Below, piece by piece: positions 46,301 to 54,663 of a DNA stretch of 64,000 nt. The first letter of the stretch is position 1. Each line of letters begins with the position of its first letter. The notes below the pieces were generated by a model that saw only the letters and a program-made list of their open reading frames with translations, searched no databases and had not been told where the DNA came from. Source of the stretch: UBA2357 sp002344625 (GTDB lineage: Bacteria > Pseudomonadota > Gammaproteobacteria > Burkholderiales > Rhodocyclaceae). The DNA is taken from positions 13,676 through 77,675 of the forward strand of contig CALKIH010000039.1 in the NCBI GenBank assembly GCA_937995335.1, in the 5' to 3' direction. The position numbers and the translations under genes were made by a program.

Positions 46301-47266
46301 GTCGATGCGCAGGGTGCCGTTCAGCGCGAGCGCTTGCGCGGCGTCGCCCCGCAGGTCGGCATGGACCGTCAACGCGCCACCCGGCGCTCCGGGTGCGAAC
46401 GCGGCGGGATCGATCTCACCGAGATCGACGATCAGTTGCCGCACCGGATTCTGCTCGAACGGCGCTGCATGCAGTTCGGCCTGGCCGGCGAGGCCGGCAC
46501 CGCTCGCATCGACGTCGACCCGGAGCTGGCGCAAGTCGCCGCCGAGCTTCGCTCGCAGGTCGAAATCGTGCCCGGCGTGCGCGCCCCGCAAGCCACTCTC
46601 GAGGGTCAACGGAAAGGCTTCGGTCGCGGAGTCGACCAACCCACTGACGTCGAACTCGCCGAACGGCAGGCCCGCCTTCAAGGCTCTGATGTGGTGCTTT
46701 GCCCCGTCGCTCGCGAGCGACAAACCAATGTCCGTGACGACGAAGCCCGGCTCGGGCCGGGCGTCCGCGGCGTGCTCGCCATCGCTCGTCCAGTCGTGGA
46801 GCTCGAAGCGCGCCACCGCCAGTTCGCCGATCTCGAGCGCGACCGGCAAGCGGATCACGCCGGGCATCTGCGGTGGCGTCGGTGGCTGGTCGGACGGGCG
46901 GGTGGCGAGGGTCAGCTTGTCGGCCTTCAAGGCCACCACTTCGACCCGGCGCGATGCGAGCGCGAGCGGCTGCCAGTGGAGCGACAGCTTGTCGATCTCC
47001 GCGCGCAGGTCGGGCAGGCGCAACGACACCTGTTCGAAGCCGAAAGCCGCCGACAGGCGCCCGGACGGCGCTTCGAGCCTCACCTGTCCTGCGGCGAAGC
47101 GGTTGACGAGCGCCGTCGCGCCGCGCAGGCCGGCTTCGGTGGTGAAAACCCATGCGGTCAGGCCGAACAGCAGCAGCACCAAAAACAACAGGATGCCCGC
47201 GATCCAGCGCAGCGCGGCGGGCCAGCGACGCTTCGGCCGCAGCTCCGGGGGAGGTGTATCGGTCAT
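43331..47266 (-). CDS. tamB: TamB-family translocation and assembly module protein
   Basis: 1311 residues. One N-terminal membrane helix (about 18-38) after MTDTPPPELRPKRRWPAALR, then a very long beta-rich stretch typical of lipid-bridge proteins of the AsmA/TamB group, and a C-terminal DUF490 domain (GDLRLRMRPGEPLNATGSV through the end YYTISFR). It spans the periplasm and takes part in outer membrane protein or phospholipid handling. The partner gene tamA is not adjacent; the next upstream gene is trpC. Confidence 0.93.
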   Translation of the reverse strand: MTDTPPPELRPKRRWPAALRWIAGILLFLVLLLFGLTAWVFTTEAGLRGATALVNRFAAGQVRLEAPSGRLSAAFGFEQVSLRLPDLRAEIDKLSLHWQPLALASRRVEVVALKADKLTLATRPSDQPPTPPQMPGVIRLPVALEIGELAVARFELHDWTSDGEHAADARPEPGFVVTDIGLSLASDGAKHHIRALKAGLPFGEFDVSGLVDSATEAFPLTLESGLRGAHAGHDFDLRAKLGGDLRQLRVDVDASGAGLAGQAELHAAPFEQNPVRQLIVDLGEIDPAAFAPGAPGGALTVHADLRGDAAQALALNGTLRIDNRLPGPLDEGGIPLVSIAATIGLAPTAVGVSDLEVVLPGDGRLSGSADWSADATQATLGRVTAALALTGVNTRRIQTTLPDAVITGRIDAEGDQAAQTGKLDLRIGDAGITAEGRFAVADAAAPTPLPARFEASGALSALDPSAFVPGAPAASLNLSFKAQGELAEEPAVALDWTFAPSRLENLALGGRGRLALAGARLADADVALQVADNKLTARGRWGAPGDSLHVVVDAPALGAIGHGLGGKARVEARLSGTLSEPAGELSLSGDKLRLPGGLGIERLKGGGRLAAGWSGAIDLDLSVDGVGPLAQAGQAPENWLDKARLVIDGQRDRHTINLDLATPDEDTLTLALKGALDPAGATPHWKGSIESLLLGGRATARLTAPAPLRVAQDRVELGVARFDAGNSGKISIEETSWSPAGIVARGSVSGVVLDLVPRDTPRSREQRDPLTMGAEWDVRLARTANGRARVFRESGDLRIPGEFSTRVGLESFETLLTLTDNRVDMSVGAAGTEFGELKASLTGMLERVAGTQWRVDPAAPLNGRLNLNMPSIGWLSRLIQADVELGGAVSADFALSGTAAQPVPSGRLAGTGLSVVLLDHGVSLSGGELLAEFDPDRLRLTRLEFVSPNTVQPADRRVPVADLTATPGRLLASGGIELKSGAGDFTFNADRLPVLQRPDRWMILSGQGSATSTWSSLDLNARFAVDSAFVELSDTPAPSLSDDVVIARPREAEPAGGLQVTADVRVSLGDKLFLSGFGLDTRLNGDLRLRMRPGEPLNATGSVSTEGGVFEGYGQNLTITRGLINFQGPIDNPGLNIVALRLGLAVEAGVSVTGTARRPLIRLVSEPNVPDAEKLSWIVLGRPPDSGSGGDMALLLPAAQALLGEDGIPAQLSRSLGFDEFGIGQGELGSVNRTPTSRVVGGGANVSGGGGGQVLRLGKRLTSDVMLSFEQSLGGAESLIKLTYQLGRHLSWVLRSGSENSSDIYYTISFR

Positions 47267-47334
47267 TTACTGCGGTTCTCTCGCGGCAGGCGCGCCAGTT
47301 CGACGCACCCGCCGCCTTTGTGGTTTTCTGGCCA

Positions 47335-48123
47335 TCATCCGAACAGCGCGCGCAAACCCTCGCCTGGCTCGTCCACACGCATGAACGCTTCGCCGACCAG
47401 GAAGGCACTCACCCCGTGCCCACGCATCAGGGCGACGTCGGCGGGCGCGAGTATGCCCGACTCGGTCACCACGATGCGGTCGGCCGGGATGCGTTCGAGC
47501 AGATCCAGCGTGGTCTGGAGACTGACATCGAACGTGCGGAGGTTGCGGTTGTTGATGCCGATGAGCGGCGTTTCGAGTCGCAGCGCGAGTTCGAGTTCGG
47601 CCGCATCGTGAACTTCGATCAACACGCCCATGCCCATCGAAACCGCCATGGCCTCCATGTCGCGCATGGTCACGAAATCGAGCGCGGCCGCGATCAGCAA
47701 AATGGCGTCGGCCCCCATCGCCCGCGCTTCGAACACCTGCCACGGCGAGACCAGAAAGTCCTTGCGCAGCACCGGCAAGCCGCAGGCCTCGCGCGCGGCG
47801 CGCAGGTAGTCCGGGTCGCCCTGGAAAAAGTCGCGGTCGGTCAGCACCGACAGGCAGGCCGCCCCACCCGCTTCATACGAGCGGGCGATGTCGGCGGGGC
47901 GGAAATCGGCCCGGATCACGCCCTTGGATGGGCTGGCCTTCTTGATTTCGGCGATCACCGCTGACTTGCCGGCATCGGTCCTGGCCCGAATGGCACCGAC
48001 GAAATCGCGCGGCGCCGGTTGTTGGCGCGCTTCGATCGCCAGTGCCGACAGGGGCCTGCGCACCTGGCCGACGGCGACCTCGTCGCGCTTGACCGCGAGA
48101 ATTCGGTTGAGGATGTCGCTCAT
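47335..48123 (-). CDS. trpC: Indole-3-glycerol phosphate synthase
   Basis: 262-residue TIM barrel of tryptophan synthesis. Motifs: AEIKKASPSKGVIRADF (catalytic Lys and phosphate site), LSVLTDRDFFQG, LRKDFLVSPWQVFEARAMGAD, GINNRNLRTFDV and TESGILAPADV. Monofunctional, no PRAI domain. 12 bp after trpD, same operon. Confidence 0.98.
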   Translation of the reverse strand: MSDILNRILAVKRDEVAVGQVRRPLSALAIEARQQPAPRDFVGAIRARTDAGKSAVIAEIKKASPSKGVIRADFRPADIARSYEAGGAACLSVLTDRDFFQGDPDYLRAAREACGLPVLRKDFLVSPWQVFEARAMGADAILLIAAALDFVTMRDMEAMAVSMGMGVLIEVHDAAELELALRLETPLIGINNRNLRTFDVSLQTTLDLLERIPADRIVVTESGILAPADVALMRGHGVSAFLVGEAFMRVDEPGEGLRALFG

Positions 48124-48135
48124 CGCAGCTTGACT

Positions 48136-49167
48136 TCACGCAAACTTGCGGGTGAAACGGACGAACGTGTCCAGCTTCGCCCGCGCGGCGCCGCTGGCAA
48201 CGATCTCGCGCGCACGCACCACGCCGGAACCGATCGAATCGACCAGGTTGGCGGTGTAGAGCGCGACGCCGGCGTTCAGGATGACGATCTCGCGCGCAGG
48301 TCCCGGCATGTCCTCGAGCGCCCCGAGCAGGGTGGCCTTGGATTCCTCGACGTTCTCGACCCGCAGGTTGCGCGTGCCGGCCATCGCCAGGTCGAAATCC
48401 TCGGGGTGGATGGTGTATTCGCGCACCTTGCCGTCCTTGAGCTCGCCGACCATCGTCGCCGCCCCGAGGCTGACTTCGTCCATGCCGTCGAGCCCGTATA
48501 CCACCAGCACATGATTTGCGCCGAGGCGCTCCATGACCCGCGCCTGGATCCCCACCAGGTCGGGGTGGAACACGCCCATCAGCGTATTCGGCGCGCCCGC
48601 CGGATTGGTGAGCGGCCCCAGGATGTTGAAGATCGTCCGAACGCCCATCTCGCGCCGCACCGGGGCCACGTTCTTCATCGCGCTGTGGTGGTTGGGCGCG
48701 AACATGAAGCCGATGCCGGTCTCCTCGATGCACTCGGCGACCTGATCGGGCGTGAGCGCCAGATTCACGCCGAGTGCCTCGAGGACGTCCGCGCTGCCGC
48801 TCTTCGACGACACGCTGCGGTTGCCATGTTTCGCAACCCGCGCCCCCGCGGCGGCGGCGACGAAAATGGTCGCGGTCGAGATGTTGAAGGTATGCGCACC
48901 ATCGCCACCGGTGCCGACCACGTCCAGAAAGTGGTCGTGCGGCGGTTTGACCTCGACGCGCAGCGACAGCTCGCGCATCACCGTGGCGGCGGCGGCGATT
49001 TCGCCGATCGTCTCCTTCTTGACCCGCAGGCCGGTGAGAATGGCGGCGCTCATCACCGGCGTGATCTCACCCGCCATGATCTGGCGCATGAGCGACAACA
49101 TCTCGTCGAAGAAGATCTCGCGGTGATCGATGGCGCGTTGTAGCGCTTCCTGCGCGGTGATGGTCAT
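48136..49167 (-). CDS. trpD: Anthranilate phosphoribosyltransferase
   Basis: 343 residues from ATG 49167 (MTITAQEALQRAIDHREIFF). PRPP and metal-binding motifs VGTGGDGAHTFNIST, KHGNRSVSSKSGSADVLEALG, FAPNHHSAMKNVAPVR and GLDGMDEVS are all present. Overlaps the trpG stop by 4 bp (ATGA). The open frame upstream of the ATG belongs to the trpG shadow. Confidence 0.98.
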   Translation of the reverse strand: MTITAQEALQRAIDHREIFFDEMLSLMRQIMAGEITPVMSAAILTGLRVKKETIGEIAAAATVMRELSLRVEVKPPHDHFLDVVGTGGDGAHTFNISTATIFVAAAAGARVAKHGNRSVSSKSGSADVLEALGVNLALTPDQVAECIEETGIGFMFAPNHHSAMKNVAPVRREMGVRTIFNILGPLTNPAGAPNTLMGVFHPDLVGIQARVMERLGANHVLVVYGLDGMDEVSLGAATMVGELKDGKVREYTIHPEDFDLAMAGTRNLRVENVEESKATLLGALEDMPGPAREIVILNAGVALYTANLVDSIGSGVVRAREIVASGAARAKLDTFVRFTRKFA

Positions 49168-49751
49168 TGGGAAGCCCTCGGGCATTGAGTGGATTCGAGA
49201 AAGTTGCGCAGCAGGTCGTGGCCATGCTCGGTCAGGATCGATTCGGGGTGAAACTGCACCCCCTCGACCGCCAGGCTGCGGTGACGCACGCCCATGATCT
49301 CGCCATCGTCGGTCCACGCGGTGATGTCCAGGCAGTCGGGCAGGCTGTCACGCTCGATCGCGAGCGAGTGATAGCGCGTGCAGGTCAGCGGATTGGGCAG
49401 GGAGCGAAAAACCCCCTCGTTCTTGTGATGCACCGCCGACGTCTTGCCATGCATCAGCGTGCGTGCGTGCACGACCTTGCCGCCAAAGGCGGCACCGATG
49501 CTCTGGTGGCCAAGGCACACGCCAAGCACCGGGATCTTGCCCGCGAATGCATGAATGGCCGGTACCGATATGCCCGCCTCGGCCGGCGAACACGGCCCCG
49601 GCGAAATCACCAGGTGATCCGGCTGCATCAGCGCAAGCTGTTCGAGCGTGATCTCGTCATTGCGAAACACTTTCACGTCCGCACCCAGCTCGCCGAAATA
49701 CTGCACCAAGTTGTAGGTGAAGCTGTCGTAGTTGTCGATCATCAGCAGCAT
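49164..49751 (-). CDS. trpG: Anthranilate synthase glutaminase component
   Basis: 195-residue class I glutamine amidotransferase, MLLMIDNYDSFTYNLVQYFG. Catalytic Cys in VLGVCLGHQSIG, His and Glu in VQFHPESI. It may also serve 4-amino-4-deoxychorismate synthase, as in other bacteria. The gene is full length, but bases just upstream of its start abruptly become AT-rich and belong to the defence island, so trpE is not next to it. An AGGA at about 10 nt before the ATG could still serve as ribosome site; where its promoter lies is unclear. Confidence 0.97.
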   Translation of the reverse strand: MLLMIDNYDSFTYNLVQYFGELGADVKVFRNDEITLEQLALMQPDHLVISPGPCSPAEAGISVPAIHAFAGKIPVLGVCLGHQSIGAAFGGKVVHARTLMHGKTSAVHHKNEGVFRSLPNPLTCTRYHSLAIERDSLPDCLDITAWTDDGEIMGVRHRSLAVEGVQFHPESILTEHGHDLLRNFLESTQCPRASQ

Positions 49752-50082
49752 ATTCTATGTATCCTATTGATTTTATTGGGTCACTAGTCACAACCCTCAT
49801 TTCGATACCCGCTTTGATACCCGCTTTTTTGTTCACTGGACAAGCCAGGGTCACACGCGGGTGGGGAGTCTCGCGCGCCCATTCGGGCGCAATAGGTCAG
49901 TCAGGCGGCAGGCTTTCGCCAGCGCCAACGATAGAGAGCCGCAGAGGATGGGAGAAACGCGGACATAGGGCTTCATTATATCCAATCCGGTGCAAGGCCA
50001 CACCAATGCATCCTACCAAGCGCTCCGCAACCGATGAAGGTCGATGGCGCTGCGAGGGTGCCCAAGCGCTCCCGAATGCAAC
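49752..50082. other. Island junction, no gene seen
   Basis: 331 bp between trpG and the 3' end of hsdR. The first 80 bp next to trpG are AT-rich, contrasting with the GC-rich chromosome, and contain a tandem 12-bp repeat. The remainder is GC-rich with no convincing coding frame. No integrase, transposase or tRNA is visible here. Confidence 0.6.
49804..49827. repeat. Two tandem copies of GATACCCGCTTT
   Basis: Perfect head-to-tail 12-bp repeat (49804-49815 and 49816-49827), directly followed by a T run. It lies 53 bp from the trpG start at the island edge. Could be recombinase arm-type sites or a leftover of the insertion event; no second copy was noticed at the other island end inside the window. 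Confidence 0.6.
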
Positions 50083-53059
50083 TCACCCATAGGTCAAATC
50101 GAAGACGGAATCCGTTAGCCATCGACTGAACGACTCGTTATCGCTGAACTGCTTGAACAGTTCGGTATCGTCCTTCATTAAGCTGACGATCACCCGGGCC
50201 AAAGCCTTGTCGTGTTCGATGCGGGCGTTCTGCTTGTCCGAGTTCATTCTGGCGTTCTGGAAAGCCGTGTCCGCGGACACCCTGGACGGTATGTCTTCGG
50301 TGATGAGCTTATGCACCCGATCGGCGTCGGCCCAGGGGACATTGCCAAACTGGTCATTGAAGGTCTTGAGAATATTCGATAGCCGATCCAGTTCGGGTTC
50401 CGGTTTGTGGCCGCCTCCGCCCACCGGTACAAGTTCGATTTCTGCATTGGTATTGGTATCAGGCAATTGAATTTTCTGGACTGTCTGCTTCTCGACACGG
50501 TAGCTGTCCATGTCGATCGCCTCCAGAATTCCCTTGGCCAGATCCTCTTCCTTGGGGGCAGGCAGTTTGGGGATGAGGAAGCTCAGAAAGATCGAGAGCT
50601 TCTCCCAGTCTGCATTGGTATACGGCAATATCGACGCAAGGAATGAGTAGGTCCGGACAAAAGCCTTGGCTTTTCCCTTGAAGTCGACCTGCCCGTCTTC
50701 GTCCAAGTGTTCCTTGTAGGTAGCAACGCAGGCATCGAGGATGGGGTCCAGTTTGTCGCGATCCGCGCCACCGAGATAAAGCTGAACGAGTTGCTCAATG
50801 TGTTCGGGCGCATAGATCTGGCTACCGTCCAGTGTCGCCCTCAGATCATGCAGCTTGTTCGGGTCAGTCGCATCACTCAAGATCGTCGTTCGGTAATACG
50901 TCGAGAATGCATCCTGAATCGTCTCCGAATCATTCAGGAAATCCGGCACGAAGACGTCGTGCTTCTTGGGGTGAGCGCGATTCAGCCGAGACAAGGTCTG
51001 CACGGCCTTGATGCTCGACAGCGGCTTGTCTACGTACATCGTGTGCAACAGAGGCTCGTCGTAGCCGGTCTGGAATTTGTCGGCACAGATCAGGAAGCGG
51101 TAGGGGTCATCCTGAATGCGGTCGGCGATCTGACTGCTCGGAAATCCGTTCAGGCTGGCCTCCGTCACCTTGCCGCCACCGAAATCGTGCTCGCCGGAAA
51201 ACGCCACGATGGCTTGGTATGGGCTTTTCCGTTCCTGGAGGTAGGCGCGGAAAGCGCGGAAATACTGCACAGCACGCTCAATGCCACTGCAGACAACCAT
51301 GGCACGGGCCTGGCCGCCAATCTTGTTGAGCGCGATTACCTGCTCATGGAAGTGATCGACCATGATCTCCGCCTTGAGCCGGATCGCGTGATCATGGCTC
51401 TCGACATAGTGCCGCAGCTTTTTCTTCGCCCGCTTGGTATCGAACTCCGGATCGCCCCCGGCGGTTCTCACCAGCTTGTAGTAGCTGTTCACCGGCGTGT
51501 AGTACTTGAGCACGTCGAGGATGAAGCCTTCCTGCAGGGCCTGCTTCATGGTGTAGCTATGGAAGGGGCGATGCTTGACCTCGCCCCCGTCCCCATAGGC
51601 CTCGCCAGAAATCTCCAGAGTCTTGTTTTTCGGCGTGGTCGTAAAGGCAAAATAGCTGGCGTTTGGAAGCATCTTTCTCGCCTCCATCAGCGCATTGATT
51701 GCATCCTCGGTGTCACCCTCGTCGCCCAACGCCGTGTTGATCGCCACCGAAATCTTGCCGCCCTGGCTGGAATGCGCTTCGTCGATGACAATTGCGAAAT
51801 GGCGGCCCCGATGCTCGCTGCCGATTTCGTCCAGGATGAAGGGAAATTTCTGCACCGTGGAGATGATGATTTTCTTGCCACTGGCGATGAATTTGCGCAG
51901 GTCGCCGGAATGCTCGGCATGGCCGACGGTGGCTCCAACCTGGGCGAATTGCTTGATCGTGTCGCGAATCTGCTGGTCGAGAATGCGACGGTCGGTCACG
52001 ACGATGATCGAATCGAAAATCGGCTTGTCATTCTTGGCGAGGCCGATCAACTGGTGTGCAAGCCAGGCAATCGAATTGCTCTTGCCGCTGCCGGCCGAGT
52101 GCTGGATCAGATAACGGCAGCCGGCACCGTTCGTCCCGGCATCCGCCAGAAGGCGTCGCACTGCGTCAAGCTGGTGAAAGCGTGGAAAAATCTGCACCAG
52201 CTTTTTCTTGCCGGTCTTTTCATTCCTGATCTCGACGACTTGGGCATAGTTCTCAAGGATGTCGGTCAGGCCAGCCGGTGTCAGCACTCGTTTCCACAGA
52301 TAGTCGGTCTTCAGTCTCTCCGGGTTTGGAGGATTGCCGGCGCCGTCGTTCCACCCCTGGTTGAAAGGCAGAAACCACTTGCTCCGAAGATCGGTGCAGA
52401 ACCGAACTTCATGGTCATCCACGGCAAAATGTGCGACGCAGCGGCCAAACTGGGAACAAGAGTTCGCGCGGATCGCGGTCCCGTCGGTATTGCTCCACCG
52501 CATCTTCCACCGTCTGCTTGGTCAGGCTGTTTTTCAACTCAAAAGTGAAGACGGGCAGTCCATTGATGAGCAGGCACAGATCCAGCGCTAGCTGGGTTTC
52601 ATCGCGGCTATAGCGCAATTGGCGGGTCACGCTGAATCGGTTGGCGGCAAAACGCTCGGTAGCCTTGGCATTGCCGGCCGAAGGCGTGCCGTAGAAGAGG
52701 TCGAGGTGGAGAGGCCCATGCTTGAGGCCATGCCGCAGCAAGTCGATCACGCCGCGCTTGGTGATTTCACCCTGAAGGCGGGCGAGAAATTTCTGCCGAA
52801 CCGGACTGACACTGGTCAGGTCCAACGCCTCAACCAGATCGGGCTGGGTGGCTTTGAGAAAGGCGGTAAGTTGAACCAGATCGACGGCGAACTCCCGGTC
52901 ATAGTCATGCCAGTCGCCCAAGATCCAGCCGATGCCACCATAGAGAGCGGAAGGTTCGGCCACGCCAGAAGTGGTGCCGCCAGCCGATGCCCCCGGCTTG
53001 CCGGTCATGGCAGCAACGATCAGGCTTTCCAGCCCTTTTTCTGTAGTGTCCGTTTTCAT
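50083..53059 (-). pseudogene. hsdR: Type I restriction enzyme HsdR, interrupted by a frameshift
   Basis: The N-terminal frame (53059 to 52415, MKTDTTEKGLESLIVAAMTG) carries the nuclease site D160...E174-L-K176 (FTFELKNSLTKQTVEDAVEQ) and breaks after DPRELLF. The second frame continues at once with QFGRCVAHFAVDDHEV and runs to 50083, with Walker A HSAGSGKSNS, DEAH box VIDEAHSSQGG and motif VI-type TLSRLNRAH. One extra C in the CCC run at plus 52452-52454 explains the break; removing it gives one protein of about 990 residues, normal for HsdR. ATP-driven translocation and cleavage would be lost if the shift is real. Sequencing error is the main alternative. Last gene of the island operon. Confidence 0.85.
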
Positions 53060-53065
53060 GCCACC

Positions 53066-53182
53066 CCTTCTATCAAGTACCCATCAAGTATCGGCGCTGC
53101 GTGTAACGCATTGAAAATTAAACAATCTGCCCCTTGGCGGCGGTCCACGGCACGCCTTCCATCAAGTGCCCGTCAAGTACCG
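53066..53182. repeat. Imperfect direct repeat at the 3' end of the AlbA-like gene
   Basis: Plus 53066-53093 (CCTTCTATCAAGTACCCATC...) and 53155-53182 (CCTTCCATCAAGTGCCCGTC...) agree at most positions; similarity also resumes further on (TAACGCATT and TAGCGCATT). The second copy covers the stop codon of the AlbA-like gene, the first lies in the gap before hsdR. It looks like a partial duplication of the gene end. Confidence 0.6.
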
Positions 53183-54663
53183 CCCCCGCGACTCGGCGCA
53201 GCCCATACCGGCACGTAGCGCATTAGTTTTGGTGCCGCATCCGGGTCATAAGGGACAATGACTCCGGCCGAGACCGACTCCCGTATCAGCCGCGAGGCTG
53301 TTGCCGAATTTTTCTCGGCAATCCCGAACCGCTCTCGTACCGAAGCATTGGTCATGGGCTGGCGGGTCACGTAGCGAAGGCACGCATGCAGATAACACGC
53401 CCGAATTCGATCGGCCTTGTCCATCTCGGTCAGGGGACGATGTGCGAACAGCACGACTCGGGTGAATCCCTCCGGTACCTCGAACAGCGGTGCAGGAAGC
53501 TGGAACAGCTCGACCTGGGAAATCACCTTGTCGATGCCGCTGCCGCGCTCCTCGCAGATGCGGAATCGGCGCATCAACGAAGCGACGCCATCGTTGCGCG
53601 ATTTCGGCGGTGTATCCACGAAACGCAGGGTATCTACCAGCGGCTCGCCTGGATTCGTGATCTCGACGCGGTCGTCAAAGATCTCCACCATCGGTCCAGC
53701 GCCCGTGACGAAGAAATCCTGGTGGATCAGCGCGTTCGCCACCAACTCACGCACCGCAAGCTCCGGAAACATCGGCACCGTTTTACGTAGCGCCGGGCCG
53801 ATTACTTCATTGGACGGCAGCAGGCCATTGACAAAATCGATCAGGCCCTCAAAACCGCTGGCATACCCCTTTCCACCCACCTGCTCCCTCTGAGTCTCCA
53901 CCCGGCTATTGCCCTTGTAGCGGATGACCCGCACCGCCTTGCGGCCCAAGGTGCGGAATTCGCTCAGCCGCTTGGCAAACAGAATGGCGCCCAGATTGGT
54001 GATGCTCCAGCCACCAGCCTCGGCAGGCCGAATCAAGGCATCATCTTCCAGCGCAGCCAGGATGCCCTGACGGCCTTCCGGCAGTGGCCGTTCCAGCAAA
54101 TCGAAATACGCGGGGTAATCGATCAGCCGCAGTACATCCTCGCTACTCGCGTGCTCCGCCGCCAAGCCATCCTCGAACGGTATCTGATCGAAAATGCGCC
54201 ATAGCGCCCGCTCCTTCTCTGGAAAATCCTTCAGCCGCTTTTTGTAGGAGCCAACCCGGATGAACTCCTGGCCCTGGAACTGAACGGGATGTCGAAAAGC
54301 ACGGCCAATCTCCAGCAACACCAGGGAGCATCCATCCACCTCCACTGGGTAGAAGCGAAAATGAATCTTCGGGGACAGCAGCCGCAGCAGCCAGTTTTCC
54401 AGTTCCTCGCCGCCCACCTTGGCGCTTGCCGGAGAAAAGGTCGTGCCAACCATCGCATGGCCTGTGTTCTCGATGCCCCACACCAGATACGCATTCGCCT
54501 TGCCGCACAGAGCGGCCGAATTGGCCAACGCCGAGAGGTATTCCCCGATCTCCTGCGGATCGGAATTGTTGTGCTTGAACTCCAGCCATTCGGTTTCGGC
54601 GGGCTGTTTGCATAGCTCGCGGACAAGACCGGCCAGGTAGTCTGCGGAACGGTCCATCGTCAT
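53173..54663 (-). CDS. AlbA/Schlafen-like putative DNA-binding protein with HATPase region
   Basis: 496 residues. N-terminal AlbA_2 (Schlafen-type) domain, with ETEWLEFKHNNSDPQEIGEY and AYLVWGIENTGHAMVGTTF; middle HATPase_c_4-like region with ELVANALIHQDFFVTG and EERGSGIDKVI; C-terminal winged-helix part (TNASVRERFGIAEKNSATAS). Relatives are annotated as regulators or ATP-binding proteins and occur often inside type I R-M loci. ATG 54663 overlaps the stop of the NTPase gene (ATGA), so the two are coupled. A defence or control role is inferred. Confidence 0.85.
   Translation of the reverse strand: MTMDRSADYLAGLVRELCKQPAETEWLEFKHNNSDPQEIGEYLSALANSAALCGKANAYLVWGIENTGHAMVGTTFSPASAKVGGEELENWLLRLLSPKIHFRFYPVEVDGCSLVLLEIGRAFRHPVQFQGQEFIRVGSYKKRLKDFPEKERALWRIFDQIPFEDGLAAEHASSEDVLRLIDYPAYFDLLERPLPEGRQGILAALEDDALIRPAEAGGWSITNLGAILFAKRLSEFRTLGRKAVRVIRYKGNSRVETQREQVGGKGYASGFEGLIDFVNGLLPSNEVIGPALRKTVPMFPELAVRELVANALIHQDFFVTGAGPMVEIFDDRVEITNPGEPLVDTLRFVDTPPKSRNDGVASLMRRFRICEERGSGIDKVISQVELFQLPAPLFEVPEGFTRVVLFAHRPLTEMDKADRIRACYLHACLRYVTRQPMTNASVRERFGIAEKNSATASRLIRESVSAGVIVPYDPDAAPKLMRYVPVWAAPSRGGGT

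Noticed and set aside
43454..47611. A 1385-codon open frame on the plus strand opposite tamB
   Set aside because: It is the antisense shadow of tamB and trpC in GC-rich DNA: Arg/Gln/His-rich, without domains, while the minus strand encodes recognisable families.
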